Shown here: in pieces, positions 52,898 to 64,000 of the stretch
Numbering within the stretch: the stretch's first letter is position 1
How the letters are laid out: every line of letters begins with the position of its first letter
Assembly: GCA_964036155.1 (NCBI GenBank)
Contig: OZ038422.1
Coordinates: 17,197,201 to 17,261,200 of the forward strand
DNA: 64,000 bases
Direction of reading: 5' to 3'
Source of the DNA: Diploscapter coronatus
Taxonomy: Eukaryota; Nematoda; Chromadorea; Rhabditida; Rhabditidae
Translations under genes and position numbers: made by a program
Notes under the pieces: generated by a model
Database searches by the model: none
Told to the model about the DNA's origin: nothing
Seen by the model: only the letters and a program-made list of their open reading frames with translations

Positions 52898-55800
52898 TTA
52901 GCGTAAGAAGATCGAATGCATTTGATGTTGATGTTGATGCTGATGAGAATGTGCATGAGAAGTGTGATGTGGCTTCCCAAAGTCCTTTCCCTCATGAACA
53001 TGACCCTTCTCTTCGTGATCAGTCTCACTTTTGCTGCCAACTTCCAACACTTCATGAGTTTCTTCCTCTTCTGAATGTTGTCCTCCAAGAATGTGAGGAG
53101 ATAGAATCTGAAAAATCATTTTTTACTTTTAGAACTTGATTTGAAATCTCTTCAAGCGTGAAAATATGCACTTTTCAGAAAAAGGCGGTAAATTTTACCT
53201 CGATCAGAAGCTTTTCTTCACTAGCGACACGAGGACTTAAGATATTTGGACTCAGAACCAGTACTCCCAAAGATTCAGCTGACAAAACGTTCGGTGAAAT
53301 GAATGCTGCAACAAGATTTGATTTGACTTTTGTGGAAGAATCCTTTACCTGGAGAAAGCACGTTGATAAGCAAAGATTCTGGTGAAAGAACACGGGGTTC
53401 GAGAAATCGAGGAGTCAGGATTTCTGTTAGCTGCAAGAAAATTCTTCTTACTGGAAAAAATGGTCTTGAGATGAACTTACAAAGGCTTCAGGCGACAAAA
53501 CCCATGCTGTCAGAGCTCGAGGTGATAAACTAGATTTGTTCAAATGATTTGGAATTTGATAAAAGTGACTCACACTTCTGCTCGGAATGCTGTGGGCGAT
53601 AATATTCTTGCTACGAGAGCTGATGGACTCAGGATGGTTGCTATGAATGCTCTAGGGCTTAATGTTGATATCTAAAAATTGATCTTCGTGTCGAAGGAGT
53701 GTTACTCTACTTTTAAGAAATCTAAAGGGTCATTGCAGAAGAAATTTTCGTCCTTCTTTATGGAATTACAACATAGGGAATTCGTCTTACCTGTAAGGCT
53801 TCAGGTCTGAATAATTCGAGAATGAATGCATGCGGCGACAAAGTAACAGCTTCGACTGCAGTGCCTTGATTTATCAGATTTGCAAACGCATATGGCTAAA
53901 TTTCAAAACTATTTTGGTCAAAAAATGTCACTCTTTTACTTTAAGCGTCACGAACTTGACTCCATTGATCTCTTCATGCTCAGGAACCCCATGTCCTTCA
54001 TGTCCTTCATGTCCTTCATGTCCTTCATGTCCTTCATGTCCTTCATGTCCTTCATGCCCTTCTACTCCTGTTTCGTGACCAGGTTCAGGCTCTGCTTGTC
54101 GTTTCTTCCGCCACATACCTGTAAGTAATTAGGATTTATCCAATTTGGAAAAAAAACATACCTTCCCAAGTAGGCCATTTAGCATCCCCAGTTTTTGCCA
54201 ATTCCCGAATGTCATTTTCGATTCGTTTGATTCTCTCTTCCTTGCTCAATTTCGTTATATTCTTCATTCCTTCATCAATTTGACCGTAAATATGTTCCAG
54301 CTGAGTTTCATTCAGAAACACGAGCTGCCCGTTTTGGAAAAGTGACTCTTGTTCATCATCAAATGTTTCTCGAGCTCTAAACTTTTCTTCATCGAGCATT
54401 TTTCTTTACAAAATATTCATACTTAAGCCAGTCCCTGTCCATTCTGCTCATTTTCTGCACCCAGGGATATTGCTGATCTTCCATTTGTTGGATTTTAGGG
54501 TCGATTTTCTCCATCAGTTTCTAAAAATAAATGATTTTGGCTATTTATTAGAGAAGTAATGAGATAGGATTGGAGTTAAAAAATAATTTTTGATCGATTC
54601 TCAATTTCTTAATTTTTGTTCAATTCCATAGTTAAAGAAAGTTTTCAGGCCTCTTGCACTAGTTACCCTCAAGTTACGTCTTACCCTTTTGTAGAAGTTA
54701 TCCTCTTTTTCTCTTCCCCATGCTATTTTTCAGAAGGGGGGTAACTTTTACAAAAGGGTAAGAGTAACTTGAGGGCAATTAATGCAGAAAGCCAATTTTT
54801 CTGAGAAAATTTTTTAAAAAAATCACTACAGTAAATCGAATCGGGCTGAAACTTTAGAAATATATATGAAATATATCAGTGAATATGGGTGCAAAATTTC
54901 AGCCCGATCGGTTCAGTCTATATCCGTATATCGTTTTTCTTACAGAGGTGTCTAATATTTTAAGACACACTTTAGTAACGCACGACGACACAATATGAGA
55001 AAAGATAAAAAAAAAAAGAAAGTTGTTCCTCTAGCTTGCCTTGCCTACACTACACTATTTCGTAGGTTACTAGATTACTACTTTTCAGGTTGCCGAAAAA
55101 TTGAAATTTTCTAGTCATTAATGATAGAAAGCAGAACATTGTCGAATTCTGATAAAAAAAAAAACTTACTTCCATAACAGATCCAGCTCCACTGATATCC
55201 ATGACAGCTTCAAGTAACAATTGCCTGTAGCGATGATTGGAAGTAGCAATTTGGAGAATAGAAGGGAGAGAGAAGAAGCCTTCGTTTTGGAAGGACAACA
55301 GAGTAGGGGACAGGAAACGGCTTGTGGATGAAGAGGTGGAATCCGGGAACAGAGACAGAATGCGGGGTGAAAGCAGTTTGAATGAGGCTGATGAATTCTG
55401 AAAAAAAAATCGTGAAATACTAGAAAGTCAATCATCAAATTTTTGTTAGATGTACAATTCGCATCATTATCTTAGGACTCGTAAATGGTTTTGCAAAATT
55501 TATCATTTTCACAAGTTTCCCCCATTCCAAATGATCAAATTCGATATATCTAAGACATTCGTGAAAAAAATTTTAAAATAATTTTTGCCCAATAACATCA
55601 ACCAAAAGCAGCTAGCAACGTGAACACGATTTTGTTATGCAAAAAGACATTAACATCAAACAACATCGGAATTTCTGACTGATTTTTGGTACAGGATCAT
55701 TTCATTGAATGGCTCATCGAATGGGATTATGCCGCCTTTCTATGTCTAGGCACTTTGAAGGGTACTTGCCTCCATTTTTGGGGCTTCAAATGACCACTTT

Positions 55801-58800
55801 TTGGACGAGAGCGAAAAATGTAAGGGGGCAGAGTTTGCAGTCCCCAATTATTTTCACTTTTTAAATGAAATCACCGTAATCTTTGAATTTTAGTCCAACT
55901 TTTTTCTCAAACAGGCATTAATTACTGCAAAACTCATACCGTAAACGAATTGATGAGCGCTATGATCTGGTCTAATTCGGCAAATTTATCCTCAAGATGG
56001 GGAGTTCTGCTTTCGATGGGCAGCCCCAATTCGGAGAATAACCTAAATCTCGTCATTCATCTCACAAAAAGTCTCCATCGCAGTCTGCTCTTTTAGTAGT
56101 TTAGTCAGCTCACAAAAATGTACAAGTTCGTTCCCTTTCCTATGTCTTTGCAGGGATTATGCGATCGATTAGCCTTTTCTGTCTATTTCCCTGAGGCAAT
56201 TATCTTTTTCATCCCTGCTAACTGTAGTTTTCTGTTTCATCTCTGATGTCAACTTTCCTCTTTCCCCCTTCTATTTCGTTTTAATTCCCTCTAACCTTTG
56301 ATTTTCCTCGTTCATTAGCTTGAAATATCCATTGCATTTTCTAGTCCGTTCGAAATAGTCGCGAATTCTGCGCAGTCTGCTCACATTAATCAAATCAGCA
56401 CTCTCATCTGAAACTCGAAAATAGACAAATCGGATTAGGATTTGAATTGACGTTGATCTTTCGAGACTTTCCCTGTCGAGTTCAAGGATAGCACTTCAAA
56501 AGTCGATTGCATCACAAAAGGATATGAAATAGTGCAAAAATGCAGATCAACTGACACGATTTCTCACAAAAGATTTGCAAGAGTCGTACACTTTTAAAGA
56601 GATGAGATAAACTTCGCTTTCGAAAGATCACTCCCAATCTCATATTGTATTCTTGCAACAAGTTCGATCTTGATCTTTGAGTACTTGGGAGGAAGCAAGG
56701 AAAATACTAATAGATAAAACTCGTGAAGATCAGCTTTGCTTCGAATAAATAAATGGCTAAAAATGTCCGATTACCTCTGATTCCTTGCAGATATTTGAGA
56801 ACGGTCTCCTTGACGTCCCTCTTCTGCCTTTCCATTCCCAATCTTCTAGGTATTCCGAACAGATTGTTCTCCCAGCTCTGTCCTTCTGTCACTTCTCTTT
56901 CATCAGCAATTTCAGTCAGTGCCCCATGTAGCTGTTTCCTCCTCTCTCTCTCCAACTCCATTTTCTTCTTCTTTCTCTCTTCCTCCAGAAACATTTTATA
57001 TGCTTCTTCCATAAAGTCAGCTCCTCTCGGCCATCTCCTTCTAATTTGTGCTCGAATCGGATTTCCTCTCCTCCGAATGATCTCAATCCTCTTCCTCTTC
57101 AGCGGTATCTTCCTCATATTTATTCGTATGCCATACGACTTCTTCCCTTCTTCTTCATTCTTCCCTCGTTTCTTCTCTTCCTCAAAGTTGAAGTCTCGTT
57201 GATCGAAGATTTGCACTGCACACCTGAAATTCAATTCGCTTAAAAACGCTTAACATTTCCCTGAATTTAGTGAAGCATTTTCGGGAAGTCGAATAGAAAA
57301 AATTAGACTGAAATGCGATTTTTCTCACAATTTGCAGAATTCATTCTATAGAAAGTGAGATCAAACAGACACTCATTTTACCATGTTTAGTTTGAAACTT
57401 TTGATCCTCATGGTGGCAATAATGCTCGAACAAAAAACAGACGATGTATGGTGCGATATTCTCCTATGCTCAATCCCTAATTATAGAAATTTTTTTCTAA
57501 ATAAACGCAATTTTAAAATATGCTGGAGGGGTAACAAATTGGAAAATAGATAGGTAGAAGGTAAGTTATGATGAGGTAGGTCCATTTGGATGCCAAAACG
57601 TATATCTCGATGTCCTAACCATTTCGATACCAAACTTACCCTACCTGAATCTAACCCTACTCCCTCCCTATCGATTTTCAGTTTGTTACTTTTCCAGCAG
57701 ATTCTTAAAGCCGATAACTGAGAAAAATTGATGATAATGATGAAATCCTTCACATATTTTCAAAGACCAATCGCTAGAAGCAAAATAAATGATGCGAAAC
57801 TTTGACATGCAAAGTGTGCATAGTGTAGTTTTAAAAGTCATCAAGAAAAAATCATCACTCGAATCAATGAGATGCCGTAAATTTGGCTGCAAATTAAGTG
57901 CTAATTTTCAGTCATCAGAACTACGTCGTTTATCTTGTTTCAAATGATTGATCTTTGATAGTTTAGCTAAGAAAAATAAGGCAAAAATATCTTACTTTGC
58001 CAATTGAACGACTGATTTGGCGTCTTTTTCACATTGCTCGAACACTTTTTGCTCCATTTGAGAAACACCTGTGAAGAAATGCCGGGCTGTTGCCTGAAAC
58101 ATGAGCATTCAATATTTGGGGAAAATCTTAATTATTTTCGGATCAAATCTCTGGTATTATAAATTCGATGTGATGTCGTATTTGCATAATACTCAGTGGG
58201 ATGTGATCTTTAAAAATAGCCAGACATGATGTGAATGAAATGGAACATTCTGCATCGTAATGCTATAATCGAATTGTTTGCATATTCTTTATGTGGTCAG
58301 ACGAAACCTGAACATCTATAACATTTCTTCGAATTTATTGGCGATCATTCAAGAATGCTGCAAGCAAACGTCATTCTAGAATTCTGATTGCATTGCACAA
58401 GAAATCTGGACTTTTCGGAATTGGTCAGATCTTCACGAATCATGAGTTAAATAAATTATCATTGCATTTCTGAAGAGCCTAAGCTTTTCGTGAAAAATGC
58501 TACTATCTTATCATCATTTCAGTGTAGAGCTCGATGATTTGACAACTTGCTATGACTACCTTTTGATAAAACTTGATAATTCAGCCTTTTATTAAAACTC
58601 TGATAAATTTGGGACTTCACTAAGATTTTAAATGCAAGAATAGGCCCACCTTGATCATTCCCCTTGCAACAGCCATCTGCCAGAGTTGACCGAGTTTCTG
58701 CTTGTTCAATTCGTAGAATGACGACTTGGGATACGTCTGATATTTAGGCTTGTCTGACATTGAACACTCTCCTGAAGTTGAAAAAAAAAAATAAAATTCT

Positions 58801-58970
58801 ACCATTTTGAGCAATTCATTTCTACTATAACATATAGATATAATACTTGCTGAGGACTCGGAATATATCCGTAAAACATATAGCTATTTTTCTATCATAA
58901 ATTAAATTTTTAAAAATTTACCTAAAGCCAATATCAGCATGAAGTTGAAAAACAGATAATGCCAATCCAT
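52898..58970 (-). CDS. Secreted moulting-cycle protein, MLT-10-like
   Basis: Nematode-specific extracellular protein of the moulting-cycle (MLT-10) type, expected in hypodermis during cuticle exchange. Sixteen minus-strand exons agree in phase: 58922-58970, 58650-58771, 57996-58093, 56775-57223, 56296-56407, 55940-56042, 55170-55397, 54423-54520, 54162-54376, 53940-54118, 53791-53895, 53574-53671, 53481-53529, 53349-53430, 53199-53305 and 52898-53107, about 767 residues. A signal peptide ([17 protein letters not shown]) starts it. A basic, Lys/Arg/Glu-rich block follows around residues 90-240. [10 protein letters not shown] and [12 protein letters not shown] come next near residue 320, then a conserved helical segment with [12 protein letters not shown]. 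After a GHE repeat (53991-54062) come many LSP motifs: [52 protein letters not shown]. The tail is His-rich ([16 protein letters not shown]), which could bind metal. Family assignment is from motif memory and could be checked against the Pfam moulting-cycle domain. Confidence 0.9.
53991..54062 (-). repeat. In-frame 9-nt minisatellite encoding Gly-His-Glu
   Basis: About eight tandem copies of the 9-mer ATGTCCTTC (plus strand) encode Gly-His-Glu repeats in the MLT-10-like protein. Copies are almost identical, which suggests recent slippage or homogenisation. Copy number is probably polymorphic. Confidence 0.95.
54647..54793. repeat. Inverted repeat in an MLT-10-like gene intron
   Basis: Arms of about 60 nt, 54647-54708 and 54734-54793, pair imperfectly. 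The left arm has CCCTCAAGTTACGTCTTACC and the right arm has the reverse complement of CCCTCAAGTTACTCTTACCC. The intron is 54521-55169. It is MITE-like, with no coding content. Confidence 0.75.
55483..55590 (+). repeat. Dispersed repeat, copy 2
   Basis: This copy resembles 28755-28865 in the same orientation, sharing ATGATCAAATTCGATATA and an A-rich end. It lies in the intron 55398-55939 of the MLT-10-like gene. A separate short similarity (GAAGGGTACTTG and TTTTGGGG) links about 55749-55840 with about 45788-45870. Confidence 0.55.
57383..57553 (+). CDS. Possible small secreted peptide nested in an intron
   Basis: A 56-codon ATG-initiated open frame lies on the strand opposite the MLT-10-like gene, inside its intron 57224-57995. 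The N-terminus, [17 protein letters not shown], looks like a signal peptide. The mature part has three Cys (VWCD, LLCS, KICW) and is basic at its end (RGNKLENR). There is no upstream in-frame extension and no obvious intron. Against it: the region is AT-rich, a 56-codon frame can occur by chance, and an odd cysteine number is unusual for a folded secreted peptide. Confidence 0.25.
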   Translation: MFSLKLLILMVAIMLEQKTDDVWCDILLCSIPNYRNFFLNKRNFKICWRGNKLENR

Positions 58971-61244
58971 CAGATTCGGCTCTCATAGTAGCATTGACAC
59001 AAAACACAATTCTGAAGGTATAAATAGCCACAACATACTGTAAATGCGAAAGGTCAGATGAAAAGAAGAGAGGGAAGCTCCATTCAGGAAAAGATACTCA
59101 AGGCAAACAGGACACAAAGGAGAGAAACGAATACATTTCGATAGCAACGGAAATGGAAGAGGAAGAGCTAATGAAGATGCAGAGATTTATGGGAGAATTT
59201 TTGGTATCCAGGTAGATAAAAGCAGGTTCTAAACATGGTCAAATTGGTCACTGAGATGACAAGAGAAATTGAAATGGAAGGATCTTCCTTTCGAATAAGA
59301 GTTATCTAAAGTACGAACGAAAGGAAAATATAAGCTAACGAAATAGGAGATTCAAAAAGAGAAAATAACGTGAGTTTTAAGAGGAACACAAAGTACTTAG
59401 CCAAGCCGATACCGGAGAAGATCAGGCAAATCTCGATTCTGAGCTCGGATCAGCGAGAATTGTATGGCTGATGAGCTGTGAAGCGTGGAAAAGGGGATGG
59501 AACAAGCAAGTTTGACTGGCATCGCAAAGGACAAGAAAAAGAAGAAACCACTAGCCACATGGTAAGCATGGAATACTTTTAGGCAAAGCACAGGGCAATA
59601 TGAGAGAAGAGAAACAAGTTCAAAGGTAAAATACAGGCAGATAGAGAGAGAGTGGAGATGATTAGAGGGATAAAGAGGCGAAAGGGGAAGCAGGGAGGGG
59701 AGAGGGAAGACTGGTTGGTGGAGATGAACAGACTAGACAGTGACACTGGAGCTGTGCCCTTGCAAAGCAGGGCTGCCTTCTCTCTATCTGCCCAAAGCCC
59801 AAGGCCCAAGGCAATCCATCTCAATCACTATCAGTGTCAGTCAAATGAATCGGAAGAAATGCAAAAATCGCCGTTAATCTTCCGAAATGGACAACTTTGA
59901 CCAGTTCACAGCTCAATTGCTCAATCCCTTTCCTGCTGTGTTCCGGTCCGAAGTGCCAAAATCTATCCATAGCTATCATTTTCAATCCTCCACTTCCTTC
60001 GATCGAAGACCAGATTTGACTTCATTGCCATCGCACGGCCTTTATTTTCTTTATGATTATGATTTAGTTCCGCCCATGTGCAACCTTGCTGCGCCGCTGT
60101 GCACTTACGTGCAATCGCGCAGATTTCGGCAATTGAGCGAGATAATTGTTCGTTTTCATGCACTCATTTTGAATGATAACGATAATTCATTTTCTCGCAT
60201 TTCCTCTCCATTTTCGCAGGCAGCTCTTTTCTTCGAGCGTAATCACGGGATGCTACGAAGGCATAAAGTCCATAAGGCCGTGCAAAAAATCGTAAACAGC
60301 GAATGCATGTGAATAACAATGAATTTCAACGATTTTTATTTTTTGGTATCTGAAGTCCAGGGCATACCTGGGCAGAGCTTAAGCCAAATTCTTCTTGCAT
60401 ACCACCTTAAGCTAAAATATTCTGCCAGTCCCGATGCGTATCCCCGTATATATCAACTTTCTATAGAAAAATGTAGACTTGTGTATCCCCTTCCCTATAA
60501 TTTTTGTTCTGGCTGAAGGTCTGCCTAGGTCTGATTCAGGATGTGAGTGGGCAAACTATACTCAAATCTGGGAGTAAAATAGAAGCAAAAATGATGCCAA
60601 AGAATTTCTTACGATTCTACAGTAATCTTATCAATCTAACAATCTAATCACTGATCCTTGAGTTTCATTTGATGATCCTGTATCCCGTATTACTGCTTTC
60701 CCATTGTCGATGTCCAATTACATGACGTGATTTGCATGCACTCGTTGGCCTGTGCTAGCAAAAAGCCTCTGCTTTGAATGATGAGAGAATGGGGTCAATG
60801 CAACGATGTTTCACGTTCTTCTACCAACAGATACGAATAGAAACATTATTAATCGAATCTACCACAGGAGGAGGGAATTTAGAGGAACAGACAGAGGAGA
60901 TTTGTGAAGGCAGACAGGATAAAGGGGATTGAAAGATGAACAGTCGAAAGTTCGATGAAACGTGAAAGACTAACTCAGACTGATCTATGAAAAAGCCATT
61001 TCTACAGTATCTTCCTCATTATTCCATTCTTTACGTTTTATAAAATACTTTATTCCCCTTCAATTCTTCACATTTTCGTCTTAAAACATTCTCGAAAACA
61101 AAACACTCAGAAATCTATCCGTTTGCGGTCGTAAAATCAAATCAAAATCTTATCGAAAAGAAAGAAAGGAGAAATTACACTACGAAACATTTTAATAGAA
61201 TGGCTCTCCTAGTCGAATAGAGTTATTCGATGTCAGCAACAGCT
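58971..61244. other. Intergenic, one unsupported 141-codon open frame
   Basis: This 2.3-kb spacer lies upstream of the MLT-10-like gene and downstream of the ATP synthase b stop codon. A polypurine patch lies near 59590-59760. A plus-strand ATG open frame of 141 codons (59887-60312) begins MDNFDQFTAQLLNPFPAVF and ends VQKIVNSECM. It has no recognisable domain, signal peptide or intron, so it is reported only as a possible orphan. Confidence 0.4.
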
Positions 61245-64000
61245 CTAGGCCTGGATGTTGAGGGCCTTGAGCTGCTGGATCGCGTTCTGCAGGTACTGCT
61301 CCTTGAAAGATTTGTCGCGAGCCTGTGCCTCCACCTGGAATTATTTTGCTTAAAAATGACTAATTAGATTTGATGAGGTATCAGAATGTCAGAAGCGAGT
61401 CTTCTTCTCGCAACGAATGAGCAAGAAAAAGCGGTGGGAGGGACGGGAAATAACGTGCGAAAGCGAAGAGACAGGAATTTTGACCCTCCACTCATTTTTC
61501 CGCGACCCTTACAGAAAAATCATGTCACCGACAATCTGATAGTATGAAATCGGTGTAGCTCAGTATTTGCAATGAAGGATTTTTGGGGAGAAATTTTTAC
61601 TGATGAGTAGACGGGATGACGAGACCTATAATTAGATATAGAGAAGAGTGCAATGGTAAGGCGAAATAGTACGAGAAGAGATAAGCCCCATCATCCCATC
61701 AAATAGTAACTGTCATTTGGATTGGTAAAATATAAAGTTTTAGTGGCGCACGAAAGTTTGGAACAATTCACGAAATCTGTTATGCTTTTCTTTACTATTT
61801 TGACAGAACCGATACTAATGAAATTTTGAGAACTTATTCTGGAGCCATTGAACCAAAATAATTTTCTACATTTGATCCTGATCAGATCATAAAATATTGT
61901 AACACATGAAAACCATCCATCCATTTGAATAATAATCTTTCACTATTCCAAACTTTTACAAACAACTATTTTTTGTTGTTGTAAGAATTAGCTATATTTC
62001 AACCGCTATCGAAAAACAGTGAAACAAATTGTAATTCTAACTATGCTATTGCCCAATTTAAGCCACTGATAAAGAAATGTTTATCAGTGGAAAGATATTG
62101 GGCTTCATTAAATTATCTTTAAAAAGTGGTTGAGGGAATTGATAAATTGTTTAAAACCTAAGTCGATTTTATCGACAATTGTCATGAAAGAAAGTTTCAT
62201 CTTATCTCTACGCCAAAAGAAAATAAAGTGAATTAAAAATGAAGAAAAAACAACTCACTCCCTCAGTGATGAACTTGACCATCTGCTCCTTCTCGAACCT
62301 CCTCTTGGTCTCTTCCGTCTCCTTCAAATAGTCCAATCGGCGCTTCAACTCTGTCGCCACGCCTTGCACGTTCTTTCTGGAATCATTAAATAGAAGAAAG
62401 GAAGTAAATAAGAAATCAACCTGTAAGTGGCTTCGAGCTGCAGAGCCATGGCCTCTTTCAGAGCAACGGGCACGCTCTCCTTCACAGCGGCCAGAGAAGT
62501 CGACTCTGCTGCAGAAGTCTGAAAGCTTCTTTTTTAAATCTTATCTAAATGAGTTGGAAAACTGATTAAAAATGGCAAGCTATTCATTAATAAAAAATGC
62601 GTGGATGAAAACAACGGCGAGGGATTTGAATTTTGAACAATTCGGAATCGGAATTCCGCACATCCCCGATGAAAAAGATCTCTTTTTGATAACACCCGAA
62701 TCTGGTCAGGCTAGCATTTCTATAAAACTAAATCCGAAATTCGAAGAATAAGTCAAATCACGAGTGTGCATTTTATTGGCAGGCCTAATAAAGTTTCCAA
62801 ATCTATTTTTAAATCACACCATTTTCAATCTTTACTTTCACAAAACAAACAAATTACTATTCTATCTCTTAGCGGCAGAATAACCTCCTCGTCTCGATAT
62901 TCTTTACACTATTTTTAGCAGGAAGAGGGAAATAACAAGAAAAAGGAATATGATTTTCTGTAACTAAAAGATAGGACGCAGTGAAAATAAATGGTCAAAA
63001 GATTAACCTTTCTGAACTCGACAGCGTCCTTGAGATCTTCAGCAATGAGTCCATTGTAGTAGTCGAATCTCTTCTGCAACTCGCCATACAGCCACTTATC
63101 TGCCTTATCTGCAAACCATTACTTTATCATCAAATCAACTCATTCCATTCCTTACATCCGACAGTTCTGGTGAGCATCAGATAGAAGAGAACCCATCCAA
63201 TGAGCATGACGCCCTGCTCTTCGAACACCCAAATCTCCTTGTTTACCAGGAAAGCGCCTAGGCCTCCGAAGAACAAGTATGGACCTGCAAATGAGATTTT
63301 ATCATGTTGGGATTAGTTCAAGTGGGTCATTCATCAAAGTAAAAATGGGCCCTTTGAAAAGTTCATACATTTCATATACCATCGCTTTAACACAAGGCTC
63401 AGTTTCCTATTCTTTTCTAGGTTTGGGTTTTTTTTTTAATTCACCAAAATCTTAGTTACGCTCCTACGGACATCCTAACAACAAATTTGAAAATGTTGGG
63501 TGCGATTTGGGAAATCGTTTGCGCTCTCTAAACGTAACAACGAGCAAATGAGTTTCACAAGAAAATATTTTCTATCAAAATTTTCAAAAAATTACCCGAA
63601 ACACCGGTGACTTTCTGGAATGGAGTGAACCAGGAGTCGGGCATCATCAGCAGGCGGGTCTTGGGTGGGTACATCGGGCGCTCGGGATAGGGGTAGTTCG
63701 CCTGAATAGAAATATCAGTTTTTGTAGTGAAAAAGAAGTAAAAAAATACCAAGTCTCTGTCAGGATGCTCCTTGTAGTCCTTGGGCATGGGAGTGGACGG
63801 CTTCTCCGCGAACCACTCCTTGTCGCAGTCATCGAACATGCTCTTCGGAGCGTGCGCCTCGCCTGGTAGAGGAATGCCTGCAAAATTACTGTTCGAACCT
63901 AATTTGATGATTAAAACAATTGAAATGTATTTTTCAGAGCATCAGAACTAACACGCTCATTCTTGCAATTTATATTTCGTGCATCGAAAATTCTTATTTT
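61245..64000 (-). CDS. ATP5PB: Mitochondrial F1Fo ATP synthase subunit b, 5' end outside the window
   Basis: Peripheral-stalk subunit that anchors F1 to Fo in the inner mitochondrial membrane. Seven minus-strand exons agree in phase: 63750-63877, 63596-63701, 63156-63284, 63008-63108, 62421-62518, 62259-62376 and 61245-61334 (TAG), about 256 residues visible. Upstream exons with the ATG and mitochondrial presequence lie beyond 64000. The visible N-terminal part is Pro/Tyr-rich (ANYPYPERPMYPPKTR). A Gly-rich membrane hairpin follows (PYLFFGGLGAFLVNKEIWVF and VMLIGWVLFYLML), as in metazoan subunit b. A long amphipathic helical stalk then includes DKWLYGELQKRFDYYNGLIA and VATELKRRLDYLKETEETKR, ending QQLKALNIQA. 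GC content and codon bias are higher than in neighbouring genes, as expected for a highly expressed gene. Confidence 0.95.

Noticed and set aside
54377..54422. Apparent frameshift or 19-nt intron in the MLT-10-like gene
   Set aside because: A canonical 46-nt GT-AG intron (GTATGAAT to GTTTAG) restores phase without any irregularity.
61550..61620. tRNA-like start GGTGTAGCTCAGT
   Set aside because: No matching T-arm (GGTTCGAAT-type) or acceptor stem closes within 90 nt.

Overview
The window is eukaryotic and almost certainly nematode. Genes are split into many short exons by GT-AG introns, often only 43-80 bp, with TTTCAG, TTTTAG or TTGCAG acceptors. The gene content includes three nuclear hormone receptors of the expanded nematode type (P-box CNGCKTFF/FY), a moulting-cycle (MLT-10-like) secreted protein, a ZHP/Zip3-type RING protein and a nematode-style four-pass membrane protein. 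The species cannot be fixed from sequence alone. Exon models were built by hand and checked by requiring reading phase to agree across each junction. Most junctions agree; the exceptions are stated.

Layout, left to right. 1-3287 (-): GARS-AIRS purine-synthesis enzyme, 3' end beyond the left edge. 4180-5561 (-): survivin/BIR-1-like gene whose BIR exon is broken in frame, with a 478-bp inverted-repeat element in its intron. 8028-13319 (+): nuclear receptor A, with a defective-looking splice donor inside its DNA-binding domain and an inverted duplication in its last intron. 15016-20321 (-): nuclear receptor B, with a 427-bp foldback element in an intron and a long polypurine tract at its 5' side. 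22398 to about 29631 (-): unrecognised coiled-coil protein. 29720-33713 (+): nuclear receptor C. 33714-40235: gene-poor stretch. 40236-42008 (+): four-pass membrane protein. 43320-47658 (-): GlcNAc-transferase I (MGAT1). 48397-51452 (-): ZHP/RNF212-like RING protein. 52898-58970 (-): MLT-10-like moulting protein, with a possible small secreted-peptide ORF on the opposite strand of one intron. 61245 to beyond the right edge (-): mitochondrial ATP synthase subunit b.

The genes are functionally mixed: purine synthesis, chromosome segregation and meiosis, transcription, N-glycan maturation, cuticle moulting and respiration. This is ordinary nematode synteny and not a dedicated system. The three receptors within 26 kb look like a local receptor cluster. 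The more unusual content is non-coding: at least six intron-borne inverted repeats, two dispersed-repeat families, and the two genes whose reading frame breaks at or near splice junctions.
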